Shown piece after piece: positions 42,757 to 51,290 of a stretch of DNA of 64,000 bases (its first letter is position 1; each line of letters begins with the position of its first letter). Below the pieces are notes generated by a model. It made no database searches and had not been told where the DNA came from. It saw only the letters and a program-made list of their open reading frames with translations. This DNA comes from Nocardioides halotolerans DSM 19273 (lineage in GTDB: Bacteria > Actinomycetota > Actinomycetes > Propionibacteriales > Nocardioidaceae), in NCBI RefSeq assembly GCF_000422805.1, contig NZ_KE383924.1, positions 62,001-126,000 on the forward strand. Direction: 5' to 3'. The translations under genes were made by a program, and so were the position numbers.

Positions 42757-43704
42757 ATGCCCCGCAGCCGGCCGAGCCGACGTCACGAGCTCCTGGCGCG
42801 CGTGGTCCCCCGGCTGCGCCGCTCGCGCGAGCTCGACAGCCCTGAGCTCGAGAGGGCCCGGCTGGAGACGTGGCACGCCACCCTCGATCGCGGGTTCCCC
42901 ACCTCGGCGGTGCCGTTCTTCGGCCGCAGGTTCGCGGTGGTGCGCGAGGAGCTGCCGATCGACGCCTCCGGGCGCAGCTTCTCGTCGTACACGCTGACGC
43001 AGCGGCGTCACGTCCCGACCCGCACCGTCGTCTACCTGCACGGCGGCGGGTTCGTCGGACCGATCGACCCCTTCCAGGTGCGGTACGCCGCGCGGCTGGC
43101 GACGGGGCTCGGCGCGCGCGTCGTGGTGCCCGACTACCCGCTCACCCCCGAGCACACGTGGCGCGACGCGCACGGGCCGGTCGTCGACCTCGTGGAGCGG
43201 CTGCTGGACTCGCCCGAGCCCGTCGCCATCGCCGGCGACTCGGCGGGCGGCGGCCTGGCGCTCGCCGTCGCCGAGACCGTGCGAGACCACGGTGGCCCGC
43301 AGCCCGACCGACTGCTGCTCATCTCGCCGTGGGTCGACCTCACGCTCAGCACCCCCGAGACCCACGAGGTCACCGTCGGCGACCCGTGGCTGTTCGTCGG
43401 CAAGATGCGCGCCTACGCCGAGTGGTGGGCAGGCTCGCCCGACGACCTCGGCCGGCCGGAGGTCTCCCCCGCGCTGGGCGAGCTCGCGGGGCTGCCGCCC
43501 GCGCTGATGTTCTTCGGCACCCGCGACTCGCTCTGGCCGGGCGGCACGCTGCTCGGCCGGCGCGCGGAGGAGGCCGGGTGGCCGCTCACGTACGTCGAGG
43601 AGCCGGGCCTCATCCACGTCTTCCCGATCCTGCCGTTCCTGCCCGAGGCGAGCCGCGCGTGGCGGCAGACCCTGACGTTCATGGAGAAGGGGAGCCTCGC
43701 GTGA
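42757..43704 (+). CDS. Alpha/beta hydrolase of the hormone-sensitive-lipase (type IV) family
   Basis: 315 residues. The oxyanion motif HGGGF is in TVVYLHGGGFVGP near residue 90, the nucleophile elbow GDSAGGG near 160, and catalytic His in GLIHVFPIL near 295 with Asp in FFGTRDSLWP. Homologues hydrolyse short acyl esters. The ATG at 42757 is used; 42739 is an alternative. First of three stop-start overlapping genes (GTGA then ATGA) and divergent from the ECF41 operon. Confidence 0.92.
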   Translation: MPRSRPSRRHELLARVVPRLRRSRELDSPELERARLETWHATLDRGFPTSAVPFFGRRFAVVREELPIDASGRSFSSYTLTQRRHVPTRTVVYLHGGGFVGPIDPFQVRYAARLATGLGARVVVPDYPLTPEHTWRDAHGPVVDLVERLLDSPEPVAIAGDSAGGGLALAVAETVRDHGGPQPDRLLLISPWVDLTLSTPETHEVTVGDPWLFVGKMRAYAEWWAGSPDDLGRPEVSPALGELAGLPPALMFFGTRDSLWPGGTLLGRRAEEAGWPLTYVEEPGLIHVFPILPFLPEASRAWRQTLTFMEKGSLA

Positions 43705-44135
43705 GGATCTCGGCGGTGCCCTTCGCGGCGCTCGACCCGCTGACGGCCTACAGCCTGTGGAAGCTCCGTCAGGACGTCTTCGTGGTCGAGCAGGGGGCGG
43801 CGTACCCCGACCTCGACGGGCGCGACCTCGCCCCCGAGACCAGGCACGTGGTGATGGAGGACGACGACGGCGTGGTGCTGGGCTGTGCGCGGGTCCTGGA
43901 CGACGGTGACGAGTGGCGCATCGGGCGGGTCGCCCTGCACCGGACCGCGCGCGGCAAGGGCCTCGCCGACGCGCTCGTGCACACCGCCCTCCAGGTCTGC
44001 CCCGACCGCGACGTCGTGCTCGACGCGCAGGCGGCGCTGGCCCCGTGGTACGCGACGTTCGGCTTCGAGGTCTGCGGGCCGGAGTTCCTGGAGGACGACA
44101 TCCCGCACGTGCCGATGGTCCGTCGCGCGGCATGA
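43701..44135 (+). CDS. GNAT acetyltransferase, ElaA type
   Basis: 144 residues from the GTG at 43701 that overlaps the hydrolase stop. LYSLWKLR-type N-terminus (AYSLWKLRQDVFVVEQGAAYPD) and the acetyl-CoA-binding RVALHRTARGKGLADALV pattern fit ElaA-like GNATs. Final LEDDIPHVPM is typical. Substrate unknown. Confidence 0.9.
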   Translation: MRISAVPFAALDPLTAYSLWKLRQDVFVVEQGAAYPDLDGRDLAPETRHVVMEDDDGVVLGCARVLDDGDEWRIGRVALHRTARGKGLADALVHTALQVCPDRDVVLDAQAALAPWYATFGFEVCGPEFLEDDIPHVPMVRRAA

Positions 44136-44992
44136 GGGTGCGCGTCGGCGCCGGGACCGGCGTCGAGTGGCTGATGGCGGCGATGGCCGTGGCCGACCCC
44201 GACTGGCGGGCCGTGCTGACCCACGGCGAGGCGGCGTACGACGCGGCGCGGGTCGCGGGCGGCCGCGACCTGATCCGCGACCTCGGCCGGATCGGGCGAC
44301 CGGGCTGGATCCGCCTGCTCGGACCGCTGACCCGGCGTCGTGGCGCGTGGTCGATCGACGCGCTGCGCGACCACGTCGACGGCCAGACCGCGATGGCGCT
44401 CCACGAGACCCTGCTCGGGCGGCACGGCCAGGCCACCCGCTGGCTGTCCACGGCCACCCCGGCGGAGGTCCGCGTGACCTGTCGGCGCGTGCTCGACGGG
44501 CTCCCGGCGCCCGAGGGGAGCACGCCAGTCCTGTCGGCCGTGCGCGCCCGGCTCGCCGAGGCCGGGCCGGAGCGGCTGCTCGACGAGGTCGCACCGGGTC
44601 TGCACTACGGCGCCGGCGTCCTCGACGACGTGCTGCTCGTGACCTCTCGTCAGGTCGCGCCCATCGTCGTCGAGCTCGCCGAACCCGACCGGACCGTGAT
44701 CGTGCACCCACCGCTCGGGGAGTCCGCGTCGCTGCGCGACCTCGGGCGCGCGCTCGGCGACACCACGCGCATGCGGGTGCTCCAGCAGCTCAGGGCCGGG
44801 CCGCGCACGCTGCCGGACCTGTGCGAGGTGCTCGAGTCGCCGCGCACCACCCTCCTCCACCACCTCGCGCTGCTGCGCGGGGCCGGGCTGATCGACCTGT
44901 CCGTCACCGCCGGCGAGGCGAATGTCTACCGCCTGCGCCCCGACGGCTTCGACCAGCTGGCGCAGGCGGCGAAGGCGTTCCCACTGGGCTGA
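44132..44992 (+). CDS. ArsR-like winged-helix regulator with long N-terminal domain
   Basis: 286 residues from the ATG at 44132 (ATGA overlap with the GNAT gene). The first 200 residues are alpha/beta and helical, of the kind seen in DUF5937-type proteins. The C-terminal 80 carry a winged helix: LGDTTRMRVLQQLRAGPRTL then LPDLCEVLESPRTTLLHHL. Eight bp downstream of its stop is a perfect 12+12 dyad at the promoter of the next gene, a candidate operator. Its own ligand is unknown. Confidence 0.87.
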   Translation: MRVRVGAGTGVEWLMAAMAVADPDWRAVLTHGEAAYDAARVAGGRDLIRDLGRIGRPGWIRLLGPLTRRRGAWSIDALRDHVDGQTAMALHETLLGRHGQATRWLSTATPAEVRVTCRRVLDGLPAPEGSTPVLSAVRARLAEAGPERLLDEVAPGLHYGAGVLDDVLLVTSRQVAPIVVELAEPDRTVIVHPPLGESASLRDLGRALGDTTRMRVLQQLRAGPRTLPDLCEVLESPRTTLLHHLALLRGAGLIDLSVTAGEANVYRLRPDGFDQLAQAAKAFPLG

Positions 44993-44999
44993 GCCCGCG

Positions 45000-45034
45000 C
45001 AGGTGTCGAAATTTTTCGACACCTGCTCTACGGT
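45000..45034 (+). promoter_or_regulatory. Perfect 26 bp palindrome over the lipoprotein promoter
   Basis: CAGGTGTCGAAA (45000-45011), tt, TTTCGACACCTG (45014-45025): perfect 12-base arms. A TACGGT -10 candidate follows at 45029-45034 and the ATG at 45041, so the gene may be leaderless and the palindrome would sit across the -35/spacer. The ArsR-like protein just upstream is the obvious candidate ligand, by proximity only. Confidence 0.65.
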
Positions 45035-45040
45035 TCGGTC

Positions 45041-46027
45041 ATGCTGCGTGCCTGTCTCCTCACGTCCGTCCTGCTCGTCGTCGCCGCCTGCTCGAGCGAC
45101 ACGGGCGCGAGCGACGCGGGCTCGCCGGGCTCGCCGGCGCCCGACGAGCCCGAGGCCGAGACGGCGCCGTACGTCGGTGTCGGCTTCGGGCCGGTCGGCC
45201 TCGCGGCGGACGACGACGGCAGCGTCTGGGTGGTCGCCGCGCGCGACGAGACGCTGGCCCGCATCCCGGCCGGGGCGGACGAGCCCGACCTGACGGTCGA
45301 CGTGCCCGGCGTCCCGCTGCGGGTCGCGGCGGCGTACGGCGCGGTGTGGGTGACGTCGTTCGACGCGAAGTCGGTCGCGCGCGTGGACCCGACGAGCGGG
45401 GAGGTCGTCGCCACGATCCGGACGGGCGCCGGGCCCGAGGGGGTGGCGGCCGGCTTCGGCTCCCTCTGGGTGGTCGCGCAGGACGCGGGCCGGCTGCTGC
45501 GGATCGACCCGGCCGACAACGCGGTGAGCGCGGAGATCCCGCTCGAGGTCGGCGCCCGCCTGGTCGAGCCCGGCCCGGACGCGATGTACGTCGCCCACTA
45601 CGCCACCGACGCGATCCTCCGCGTCGACCCCGCGACCAACGCCGTGACCGGGTCGGGCGCGGTGTGCGACGGGCCGCAGGCCATGGCGGTGCTCGACGGC
45701 AAGGTCTGGGTCACCTGCACGCTGTCCGACGAGGTGGTCGCCCTGGACGCGTCCACCCTCGAGCGGGTGGCCTCGGTGGCGGTGGCCGGGTCACCCGACT
45801 CGGTCGCCGTCACCACCGACGGGCGCCTGGTGGTGGTGGCCGAGGAGGGGCCGACCCTCGTCGTCGTCGACCCGGCGACCGCAGCCGTGGCGAGCGAGAC
45901 CATGCTCGGCTCCGAGCGCGCCCTCGGCGACCGAGCCAACCTCGACCTCGTGCTCGTCGGCGCGGAGGCGTGGGTCAGCTCGTTCAACGCCGACCGCGTC
46001 TACCACGTGCCGCTGCCACCGGGATAG
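45041..46027 (+). CDS. Beta-propeller lipoprotein (YVTN / virginiamycin B lyase-like fold)
   Basis: 328 residues. The signal peptide with lipobox VVAACSS lipidates Cys17. Repeating blades such as GLAADDDGSVWVVAA, VAAAYGAVWVTSF, VAAGFGSLWVVAQD and MAVLDGKVWVTC form a six- or seven-bladed propeller of the SMP-30/YncE/streptogramin-lyase shape. Catalytic residues were not identifiable, so an enzyme function is not claimed. The stop codon lies within the arm of a long hairpin that ends the gene. Confidence 0.88.
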   Translation: MLRACLLTSVLLVVAACSSDTGASDAGSPGSPAPDEPEAETAPYVGVGFGPVGLAADDDGSVWVVAARDETLARIPAGADEPDLTVDVPGVPLRVAAAYGAVWVTSFDAKSVARVDPTSGEVVATIRTGAGPEGVAAGFGSLWVVAQDAGRLLRIDPADNAVSAEIPLEVGARLVEPGPDAMYVAHYATDAILRVDPATNAVTGSGAVCDGPQAMAVLDGKVWVTCTLSDEVVALDASTLERVASVAVAGSPDSVAVTTDGRLVVVAEEGPTLVVVDPATAAVASETMLGSERALGDRANLDLVLVGAEAWVSSFNADRVYHVPLPPG

Positions 46028-46087
46028 TCCCTGACGTCCGTGTTGTGCAAACGGCGGTTCCACAGGCACGGACGTCAGGGACTATCC
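46022..46087. terminator. 21 bp-arm palindrome shared by two convergent genes (probable bidirectional terminator)
   Basis: The left arm 46022-46042 and right arm 46067-46087 are exact reverse complements over 21 bases, with a 24 base loop. The stop codons of the convergent lipoprotein gene (46025-46027) and the MBL-fold gene (46084-46082) both lie symmetrically inside the arms. Such a strong hairpin would terminate transcripts in both directions, but there is no U-run. Its perfect symmetry also suggests a palindromic repeat unit (see findings). Confidence 0.75.
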
Positions 46088-47155
46088 GGGCGCGGCGAAG
46101 GTGACCACGCCGTCGGAGGCCTCCGATCGGGTGGCCCGGCCGCGGGCGACGAGCAGCTCGAGGTGCGCCTTGGTCTCCATGGCGGCCATGCCCTTGCTGA
46201 ACACGTCGAGCTCGTCGTAGGCGTGCTCGTGGCGGGTCCAGCCGAGGTGGCCGGCGACGTCGGCGGCGGTCGCCGGGCCTGCGGCCAGCGCGACCACGCA
46301 GCCCTCGAGGCGCTTCTCGTGGAAGACCAGGAGCTCGTCGACGCGGGCGTGCGACGAGGGTGCCACCGGGCCGTGGGCAGGCAGGACCCGCAGGTCGGGC
46401 AGCGCGCGCACCTTGGTCAGCGAGGTCATGAAGTCGCCGAGGGGCTGCGGCGTCGGCGGCACCGTGAACCCGATCGACGGCGTGATGGTCGGCAGCACGT
46501 GGTCGCCGGCGAACAGCAGGCCGTCGGCGCGGTCGGCGAACACGTAGTGCCCCGGCGTGTGGCCGGGGGTGTGCACCGCGTCGATCGTGCGGCGTCCGAC
46601 CGGGATCGCGACGTCGCCCTCCAGCCAGGTGTCGGGGTACTGCCAGAGCGTCAGGTCGGGGAGCTCCTGGTCGGCGGGCCCCTGGTTCCAGAGCTCGGCG
46701 ACGTCTGCGGCGCCGGCGGTGACCAGGACCTGCGTGAACGGGTTCTCCGAGTGCTCGTCGAACCCGTGGTGGAACAGGTCCAGCCCCGGCTTCTCGTCGA
46801 TGCCGAGCGCCACGTCGGCACCGAGCTCGTGGCCCAGGACCGTCGCCATCGTGAAGTGGTCGCGGTGGATGTGGGTGACCAGGAACCGCCGGATGTCGCC
46901 GAACCCGGACCCGATCGACCGCAGGCAGCGGTCGAGCAGCTCGCGCGCCTCGGGGATCGCCCAGCCGCCGTCGACCAGCACCAGCCCCTCGTCGGTCGCG
47001 ATGACGTAGACGTTGATCGCCTTGAGCCCGTCCATCGGCAGCGGCAGCGGGATGCGGTGGATCCCGTCGGCGACCTCCCACGCACCCTCGGCGGTCCAGT
47101 GCTCGCCGGAGTCCGGCGAGACGGCGTACGCCGTGGGGGTGGTCGACGAGGTCAT
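46082..47155 (-). CDS. MBL-fold metallo-hydrolase
   Basis: 357 residues. The zinc motif THIHRDH is at 94-100, with further ligands in HTPGHTPGHYVF and the late LPAHGPVAPS. A C-terminal winged-helix-like region (about 285-350) is typical of the GloB/RNase-Z-like hydrolase group. It follows the SDR gene on the same strand (9 bp gap) and may be part of the KstR-controlled set. Substrate unknown; thioesterase or lactonase activity is common in steroid or fatty-acid loci. Confidence 0.92.
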   Translation of the reverse strand: MTSSTTPTAYAVSPDSGEHWTAEGAWEVADGIHRIPLPLPMDGLKAINVYVIATDEGLVLVDGGWAIPEARELLDRCLRSIGSGFGDIRRFLVTHIHRDHFTMATVLGHELGADVALGIDEKPGLDLFHHGFDEHSENPFTQVLVTAGAADVAELWNQGPADQELPDLTLWQYPDTWLEGDVAIPVGRRTIDAVHTPGHTPGHYVFADRADGLLFAGDHVLPTITPSIGFTVPPTPQPLGDFMTSLTKVRALPDLRVLPAHGPVAPSSHARVDELLVFHEKRLEGCVVALAAGPATAADVAGHLGWTRHEHAYDELDVFSKGMAAMETKAHLELLVARGRATRSEASDGVVTFAAPG

Positions 47156-47164
47156 GCAGCGACC

Positions 47165-47998
47165 TTAGGTCGCGGGCCCTGCGGGCTCGGGCGCCAGGTC
47201 GGGCATCCCCAGGTCGAGCGTCGGCTGCTGGATGCCGCCGTCGATCTCGATCAGCTTGCCGGTGACGTACTGGCCCGCACGCGAGGCGAGGTAGAGCACC
47301 CCGGCGGCGATGTCCTCGGGCTCGCCGACCCGGCCCAGCGGGGTCTTGGTCTCGAGCTGGCCCATCAGCTCGGGCTGGCCGGCGACGAACTCGAGCGCGC
47401 TGGTCATGATCGAGCCGACGTAGATGCCGTTGACGCGGATCCGCGGCGCGAGGTCCTGGGCGGCCATCCGGGTCCAGTGCGCGAGCGCGGCCTTCGCGGT
47501 GCCGTAGGCGACGAAGCCGCGGTCGGCGGCGCGCCCCATCATCGAGCTGATCGTCACCACCGACTGCTGGCCGCCGTGCTGCTCGCCGGTCCGCAGCAGG
47601 TGTGGCACCGCGGCCCGGGTCAGGGCGTGCGCGGTGGCGACGTTGAAGCTGAACGCCTCGGTCAGGAACCGCGGGCTCGTCTCGAGGAAGCCGCGCGGGA
47701 ACGTGCCGCCCACGTTGTTGACGACGGTGTCGATGCGGCCGAGCTCGTCGTACGCCGTCTGCGCGAGGCCGGCGACCGCATCGAGGTCGCTGAGGTCCGC
47801 GGCCACGACCACCGCCTTGCGGCCCCTCGCCTCGACCTGGCGCGCGACCTCCTCGAGCTGCTCGGCCGTGCGCGCGGAGATCACGACGTCGGCGCCCGCC
47901 TCGGCCAGCGCGACGGCGGTCGCCGCTCCGAGGCCGCGGCCCGCGCCCGTGACGATCGCGACCTGGCCCTCGACCGAGAACCTGTCGAGGATGCTCAT
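47165..47998 (-). CDS. Short-chain dehydrogenase/reductase (SDR)
   Basis: 277 residues. The NAD(P) motif TGAGRGLG is at 18-25, catalytic Ser/Tyr/Lys as ISSMMG and VAYGTAKAALAHW (Y-x-x-x-K), NNVGG in the middle and a C-terminal EIDGGIQQP. Classic SDR size. Its ATG overlaps the stop of the upstream NAD(P)-reductase gene (ATGA), so the two are an operon. Probably oxidises or reduces a hydroxy/keto group of a sterol-type compound, given the operator upstream (inference). Confidence 0.93.
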   Translation of the reverse strand: MSILDRFSVEGQVAIVTGAGRGLGAATAVALAEAGADVVISARTAEQLEEVARQVEARGRKAVVVAADLSDLDAVAGLAQTAYDELGRIDTVVNNVGGTFPRGFLETSPRFLTEAFSFNVATAHALTRAAVPHLLRTGEQHGGQQSVVTISSMMGRAADRGFVAYGTAKAALAHWTRMAAQDLAPRIRVNGIYVGSIMTSALEFVAGQPELMGQLETKTPLGRVGEPEDIAAGVLYLASRAGQYVTGKLIEIDGGIQQPTLDLGMPDLAPEPAGPAT

Positions 47999-49095
47999 CG
48001 CGCGACCAGCCCGCGGCCGGTGACCAGCGGCAGGTCGATCGCGCGGACGATGCCGGGTTCGGCCGCGACCACGGCGGGCAGCGCGTTGATGATGCGCTGC
48101 GCGGTGGTGATCATCCCGGAGACGTTGTGGTCGCCGTGCTCGCCGTGGTGGGTGAAGTCGACGTTCATCATCGGCTCGCCGGTGATCCTGACGCGGTAGC
48201 AGCCGTCGGCACCGGCCGGCGGCCTCTCCCACTCGGGGACCTGCTCGGGGTCGGTGCGGGTGATGTGCTCCAGCACGACGCGCGGGACGCCGTCGACCTT
48301 GCCGACCACCGCGAACCGCACCGCGCCCATCGTCCCCCTCGCGACGTCGCCGGAGACCGAGGGCGTGTCCCGCTCGGCGGCGCGCCGGTCGACCTCCTCG
48401 GTGAGCGGCTCGTCGAGGGTGACGTCGAGGCCGGCGGCGATCTGGCGGACCACGCTGCCCCACGCCATCGTGAGGATGCCGGGCGCGAAGATCATCCCTA
48501 CCTCGTCCATCGGCTTGCCGAAGCCGAACAGGTCGTTCATCACCACCGGCTGGTAGTAGGTCGAGTAGTCGCAGATCTCCATGACCCGGACCTCGTCGAT
48601 GCGCTGGCTGAGACTGGTCATCACCAGCGGCAGGACGTCGTTCGCGAAGCCGGGGTCGATGCCGTTGACGTGCATGGAGGCGTGGCCGCGGGCGCAGGCG
48701 TCCTCGATCTTCGCGATCATCTCCGGCGGCAGGATCTGCTCGGGCCACTGCAGCAGCACCGGCCCGCTGCTCGTGACGTTGATGCCGGCCGCGACGAACG
48801 ACGTGAGGTCCTCGATGCACTCGAAGACGCGGTCGTCGGCCATCGCCGTGTGCACGATCGCGTCGGGCGCGAGGGCGATCAGCGCGTCGCGGTCGGTGGT
48901 GGCCTTGATGCCGAGCTCGCGGCCGAGCCCGGCCAGCTCACCGGCGTCCTTGCCCTCCTTCGCCTCGGTCGACGTCCAGACCCCGACCAGCTCGAGGTCG
49001 GGGTGCGCGTCGACGCCGGCAATCGCGTGCCGGCCGATGGTGCCCGTCGACCAGACGACGACGCGCAGCGGCTTCTCGGGGATGACCTGGCCCAT
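47995..49095 (-). CDS. NAD(P)-dependent dihydrodipicolinate-reductase-like dehydrogenase
   Basis: 366 residues. The N-terminal Rossmann motif is VVVWSTGTIGRHAIAG (12-27), followed by GVDAHPDLELVGVW. This is the DapB-like reductase/diacylglycerol O-acyltransferase group common in mycobacterial and Nocardioides lipid and sterol loci. Good ATG start at 49095, ten bases from the KstR-like operator. First gene of the SDR operon. The specific substrate is not known. Confidence 0.88.
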   Translation of the reverse strand: MGQVIPEKPLRVVVWSTGTIGRHAIAGVDAHPDLELVGVWTSTEAKEGKDAGELAGLGRELGIKATTDRDALIALAPDAIVHTAMADDRVFECIEDLTSFVAAGINVTSSGPVLLQWPEQILPPEMIAKIEDACARGHASMHVNGIDPGFANDVLPLVMTSLSQRIDEVRVMEICDYSTYYQPVVMNDLFGFGKPMDEVGMIFAPGILTMAWGSVVRQIAAGLDVTLDEPLTEEVDRRAAERDTPSVSGDVARGTMGAVRFAVVGKVDGVPRVVLEHITRTDPEQVPEWERPPAGADGCYRVRITGEPMMNVDFTHHGEHGDHNVSGMITTAQRIINALPAVVAAEPGIVRAIDLPLVTGRGLVAR

Positions 49096-49104
49096 GCGCG
49101 CAGA

Positions 49105-49120
49105 CTAGAACAGGTTCTAG
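49105..49120 (-). promoter_or_regulatory. KstR-type operator upstream of the reductase-SDR operon
   Basis: CTAGAACAGGTTCTAG contains TAGAAC-AG-GTTCTA, matching the KstR consensus TnnAACnnGTTnnA. It is placed 9 to 24 bases before the ATG at 49095. KstR is the TetR-type repressor of cholesterol catabolism; no kstR gene is in the window. Confidence 0.8.
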
Positions 49121-49139
49121 TTTGGCGATAGTCCAGGGA

Positions 49140-50312
49140 TCACGCCGGGTCGAGGACCACGCAGCGCGTGCCGGAGTAGATGGTCGGCATGCAGCGGTTG
49201 CAGTGGATGCAGACGCCGTCGGCCTCGCGCCCGGCGATCAGCTCGTTGACCAGCGACGGCTCCCGCAGCAGCGCCCGGCCCATCGCCACGAACTCGAAGC
49301 CGTGGACCATGGCCTGCTCCATGGTGTCGCGGCGGTTGATGCCACCGAGCAGCATCAGCGGCATCGAGAGCCGCTCGCGGAAGCGCAGCGCCTTGTCGAG
49401 GAAGTAGGCCTCGTGGAAGTCGTACTCCTTGAGGAACTTCCTGCCGACCGGCGTGCGCATGCCGACCCGCACGGGCAGCGGCATCGCTGCGGCGAACTCC
49501 CGCACCGGCGTCTCGCCGCGGAAGAGGTACATCGGGTTCATCAGCGAGCTGCCGCCGCTGAGCTGCAGCGCGTCGAGGTGGCCGTCGGCCTCGAGCACCG
49601 CGGTGAAGTCGAGGCTCTCGTCGGTGGTCACGCCGCCGCGGAAGCCGTCGCTGACGCTCACCTTGGCCGTGACCGCGACCTCGTCGCCGACCTCTTCCTT
49701 CACCGCGCGCGCGACCTGGCGGGCCAGCCGGGCGCGGCCCTCGAGCGGGCCGCCCCACCGGTCCTTGCGGCGGTTGAGCCCGGGAGCCAGGAAGGAGGAG
49801 ATGAGGTAGCTGTGCGCCATGTGCAGCTCGAGCACGTCGAAGCCGGCGCGCACCAGCGTGCGCGCGGTGGCGACGTACGCCGCGGTGATGCGGGCCAGGT
49901 CGGCCTCGCTCGCCGCGCGGACCATCTGCATGGACAGCGGGCTCGGCATCCGGCTCGCGCTCAGCGCGTGCACGCCGTTCGAGCGACCGTTCGCGACCGG
50001 CCCCGCGTGGCCGACCTGGCCGGCGATCTTCGCGCCCGTCTGGTGGATGGCCTCGGCGAGCCTGCTCAGCCCCTTCTCGGTGGCGGCGCCGACCACGACC
50101 TGCTCGCGGTGGGTGCGGCCCTCCGGCGCGACCGCGAGGTAGGCGACCGTCGTCAGGCCGACACCACCCTGCGCCACCGCGAGGTGGTAGTCGATGAGGG
50201 CATCGGTGACCTGGCCGTCCGGCGTGCGCCCCTCGAACGTCGCTGCCTTGACCGTGCGGTTGCGCAGCTCCACCGGGCCCAGCCGGGCAGGGGCGAACAC
50301 GTCAGGGGCCAC
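49140..50312 (-). CDS. NADH:flavin oxidoreductase, Old Yellow Enzyme type with Cys cluster
   Basis: 390 residues with a GTG start at 50312. The FMN-binding TIM barrel begins FAPARLGPVELRNRTVKAATFEG. Catalytic and flavin residues appear in VGHAGPV, LELHMAHSYLIS and LGGINRRDTM. A C-terminal cysteine cluster C368, C371, C374 and C384 (VCIHCNRCMPTIYSGTRC) resembles the iron-sulfur ligands of 2,4-dienoyl-CoA reductase-type members. The KstR-like box immediately upstream suggests a sterol- or fatty-acid-derived enone substrate (inference). Confidence 0.93.
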   Translation of the reverse strand: MAPDVFAPARLGPVELRNRTVKAATFEGRTPDGQVTDALIDYHLAVAQGGVGLTTVAYLAVAPEGRTHREQVVVGAATEKGLSRLAEAIHQTGAKIAGQVGHAGPVANGRSNGVHALSASRMPSPLSMQMVRAASEADLARITAAYVATARTLVRAGFDVLELHMAHSYLISSFLAPGLNRRKDRWGGPLEGRARLARQVARAVKEEVGDEVAVTAKVSVSDGFRGGVTTDESLDFTAVLEADGHLDALQLSGGSSLMNPMYLFRGETPVREFAAAMPLPVRVGMRTPVGRKFLKEYDFHEAYFLDKALRFRERLSMPLMLLGGINRRDTMEQAMVHGFEFVAMGRALLREPSLVNELIAGREADGVCIHCNRCMPTIYSGTRCVVLDPA

Positions 50313-50321
50313 GCGCCCAGA

Positions 50322-50337
50322 CTAGAACACGTTCTAG
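50322..50337 (-). promoter_or_regulatory. KstR-type operator upstream of the OYE gene
   Basis: CTAGAAC-ac-GTTCTAG fits the same KstR consensus, with the dyad extending to GACTAGAAC/GTTCTAGTC. It begins ten bases before the GTG start at 50312. The TAG stop of the upstream gene (50336-50334) lies inside the box, so the operator overlaps coding sequence. Confidence 0.8.
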
Positions 50338-51161
50338 TCCTGGGGAAGGTCCGCGCGATGCGTGCCCGAGCGCCGGCGCCGGCCGTACGGCGCCGGGAGC
50401 ACCCGGCGCACGAGGTGTCCGGACGCCACCACCAGGAGCGCGCCGATCAGGAGGATCTCGGGCCGGAACGACACCTCCCGGTCGGCCGGCACGCCCGAGC
50501 GCTCTGCGAGCTCCACCGGGCGCGCGTCGATGCTGCTCGCCGCACCGCCGGAGGACCACCAGAGCGAGAACCCGACGGTGTCGGTCATGGTGTCGTTGCC
50601 CATCGCCTCGGCCGGCACGACGGTCATCCGCAGCCGGACGGGCTGCCGGCTGGTGACGGGCACGTCGACGAGCACCCCCCGCTCGCGGTCGGCCAGCTCC
50701 ACCATCGTCCCGACGAAGAGCGGCACGGCGTCGGTGCCGGCGTCGGTGTCGTCGTCGGTGCTGTCGGTGCCGACGCGCTCGAGGCGCACCCGCAGCCACG
50801 GCAGCAGCTCCCCGGTCGTCGCACAGGTCGGGTCGCCGGCGAGCAGCTCGGGACGCACGCAGCCGTTCTCCTGCGAGGCGAGCCGGTCGACACCGAGGCG
50901 CACGTCGAGCGGCCGGTCGCTGCCCGTCACCAGCAGGACCTCGCGCGCGCTCCCGATCCCGGGCGCGAGCCGCTCGAACGACAGGTGACCGCCGTCGACC
51001 CGGAGCTCGACGCCTGCCCTCGGCGGCCGGTCACCGGCGTCCGCCGCGGGCGACCACGCCACGGCGAGGACCGCCGCCGCGAGGCAGAGCGCGCCGCGCA
51101 CGCGCTTGACCGTGGCGGACCTCTCCCTCACCCGGCGGCCCGTCATCCCGCGACTGTGCAC
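50334..51161 (-). CDS. Exported, membrane-anchored hypothetical protein
   Basis: 275 residues. A signal peptide (about 18-42, ending SPAADAGD) is followed by a beta-rich domain of about 180 residues with one disulfide candidate pair (NGCVRPELLAGDPTCATT), then a C-terminal transmembrane helix (about 236-251) and a basic tail. No family recognised; the shape resembles surface proteins with a WxL or DUF916-like beta domain. The start is GTG 51161, with an ATG at 51146 as alternative. Its stop lies in the KstR-like box. Confidence 0.75.
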   Translation of the reverse strand: MHSRGMTGRRVRERSATVKRVRGALCLAAAVLAVAWSPAADAGDRPPRAGVELRVDGGHLSFERLAPGIGSAREVLLVTGSDRPLDVRLGVDRLASQENGCVRPELLAGDPTCATTGELLPWLRVRLERVGTDSTDDDTDAGTDAVPLFVGTMVELADRERGVLVDVPVTSRQPVRLRMTVVPAEAMGNDTMTDTVGFSLWWSSGGAASSIDARPVELAERSGVPADREVSFRPEILLIGALLVVASGHLVRRVLPAPYGRRRRSGTHRADLPQD

Positions 51162-51290
51162 CGCGGCGGGGTGCCGCCGCTTCGGCGACGTTGGGGATCG
51201 CGGGGCTCGCCGGGATCAACAACTCTGACGATGCCCGGACCCACCCGTTGGGAGGAAGTCACGAGTCCTCGGTGCTGATACAACGTTCAA

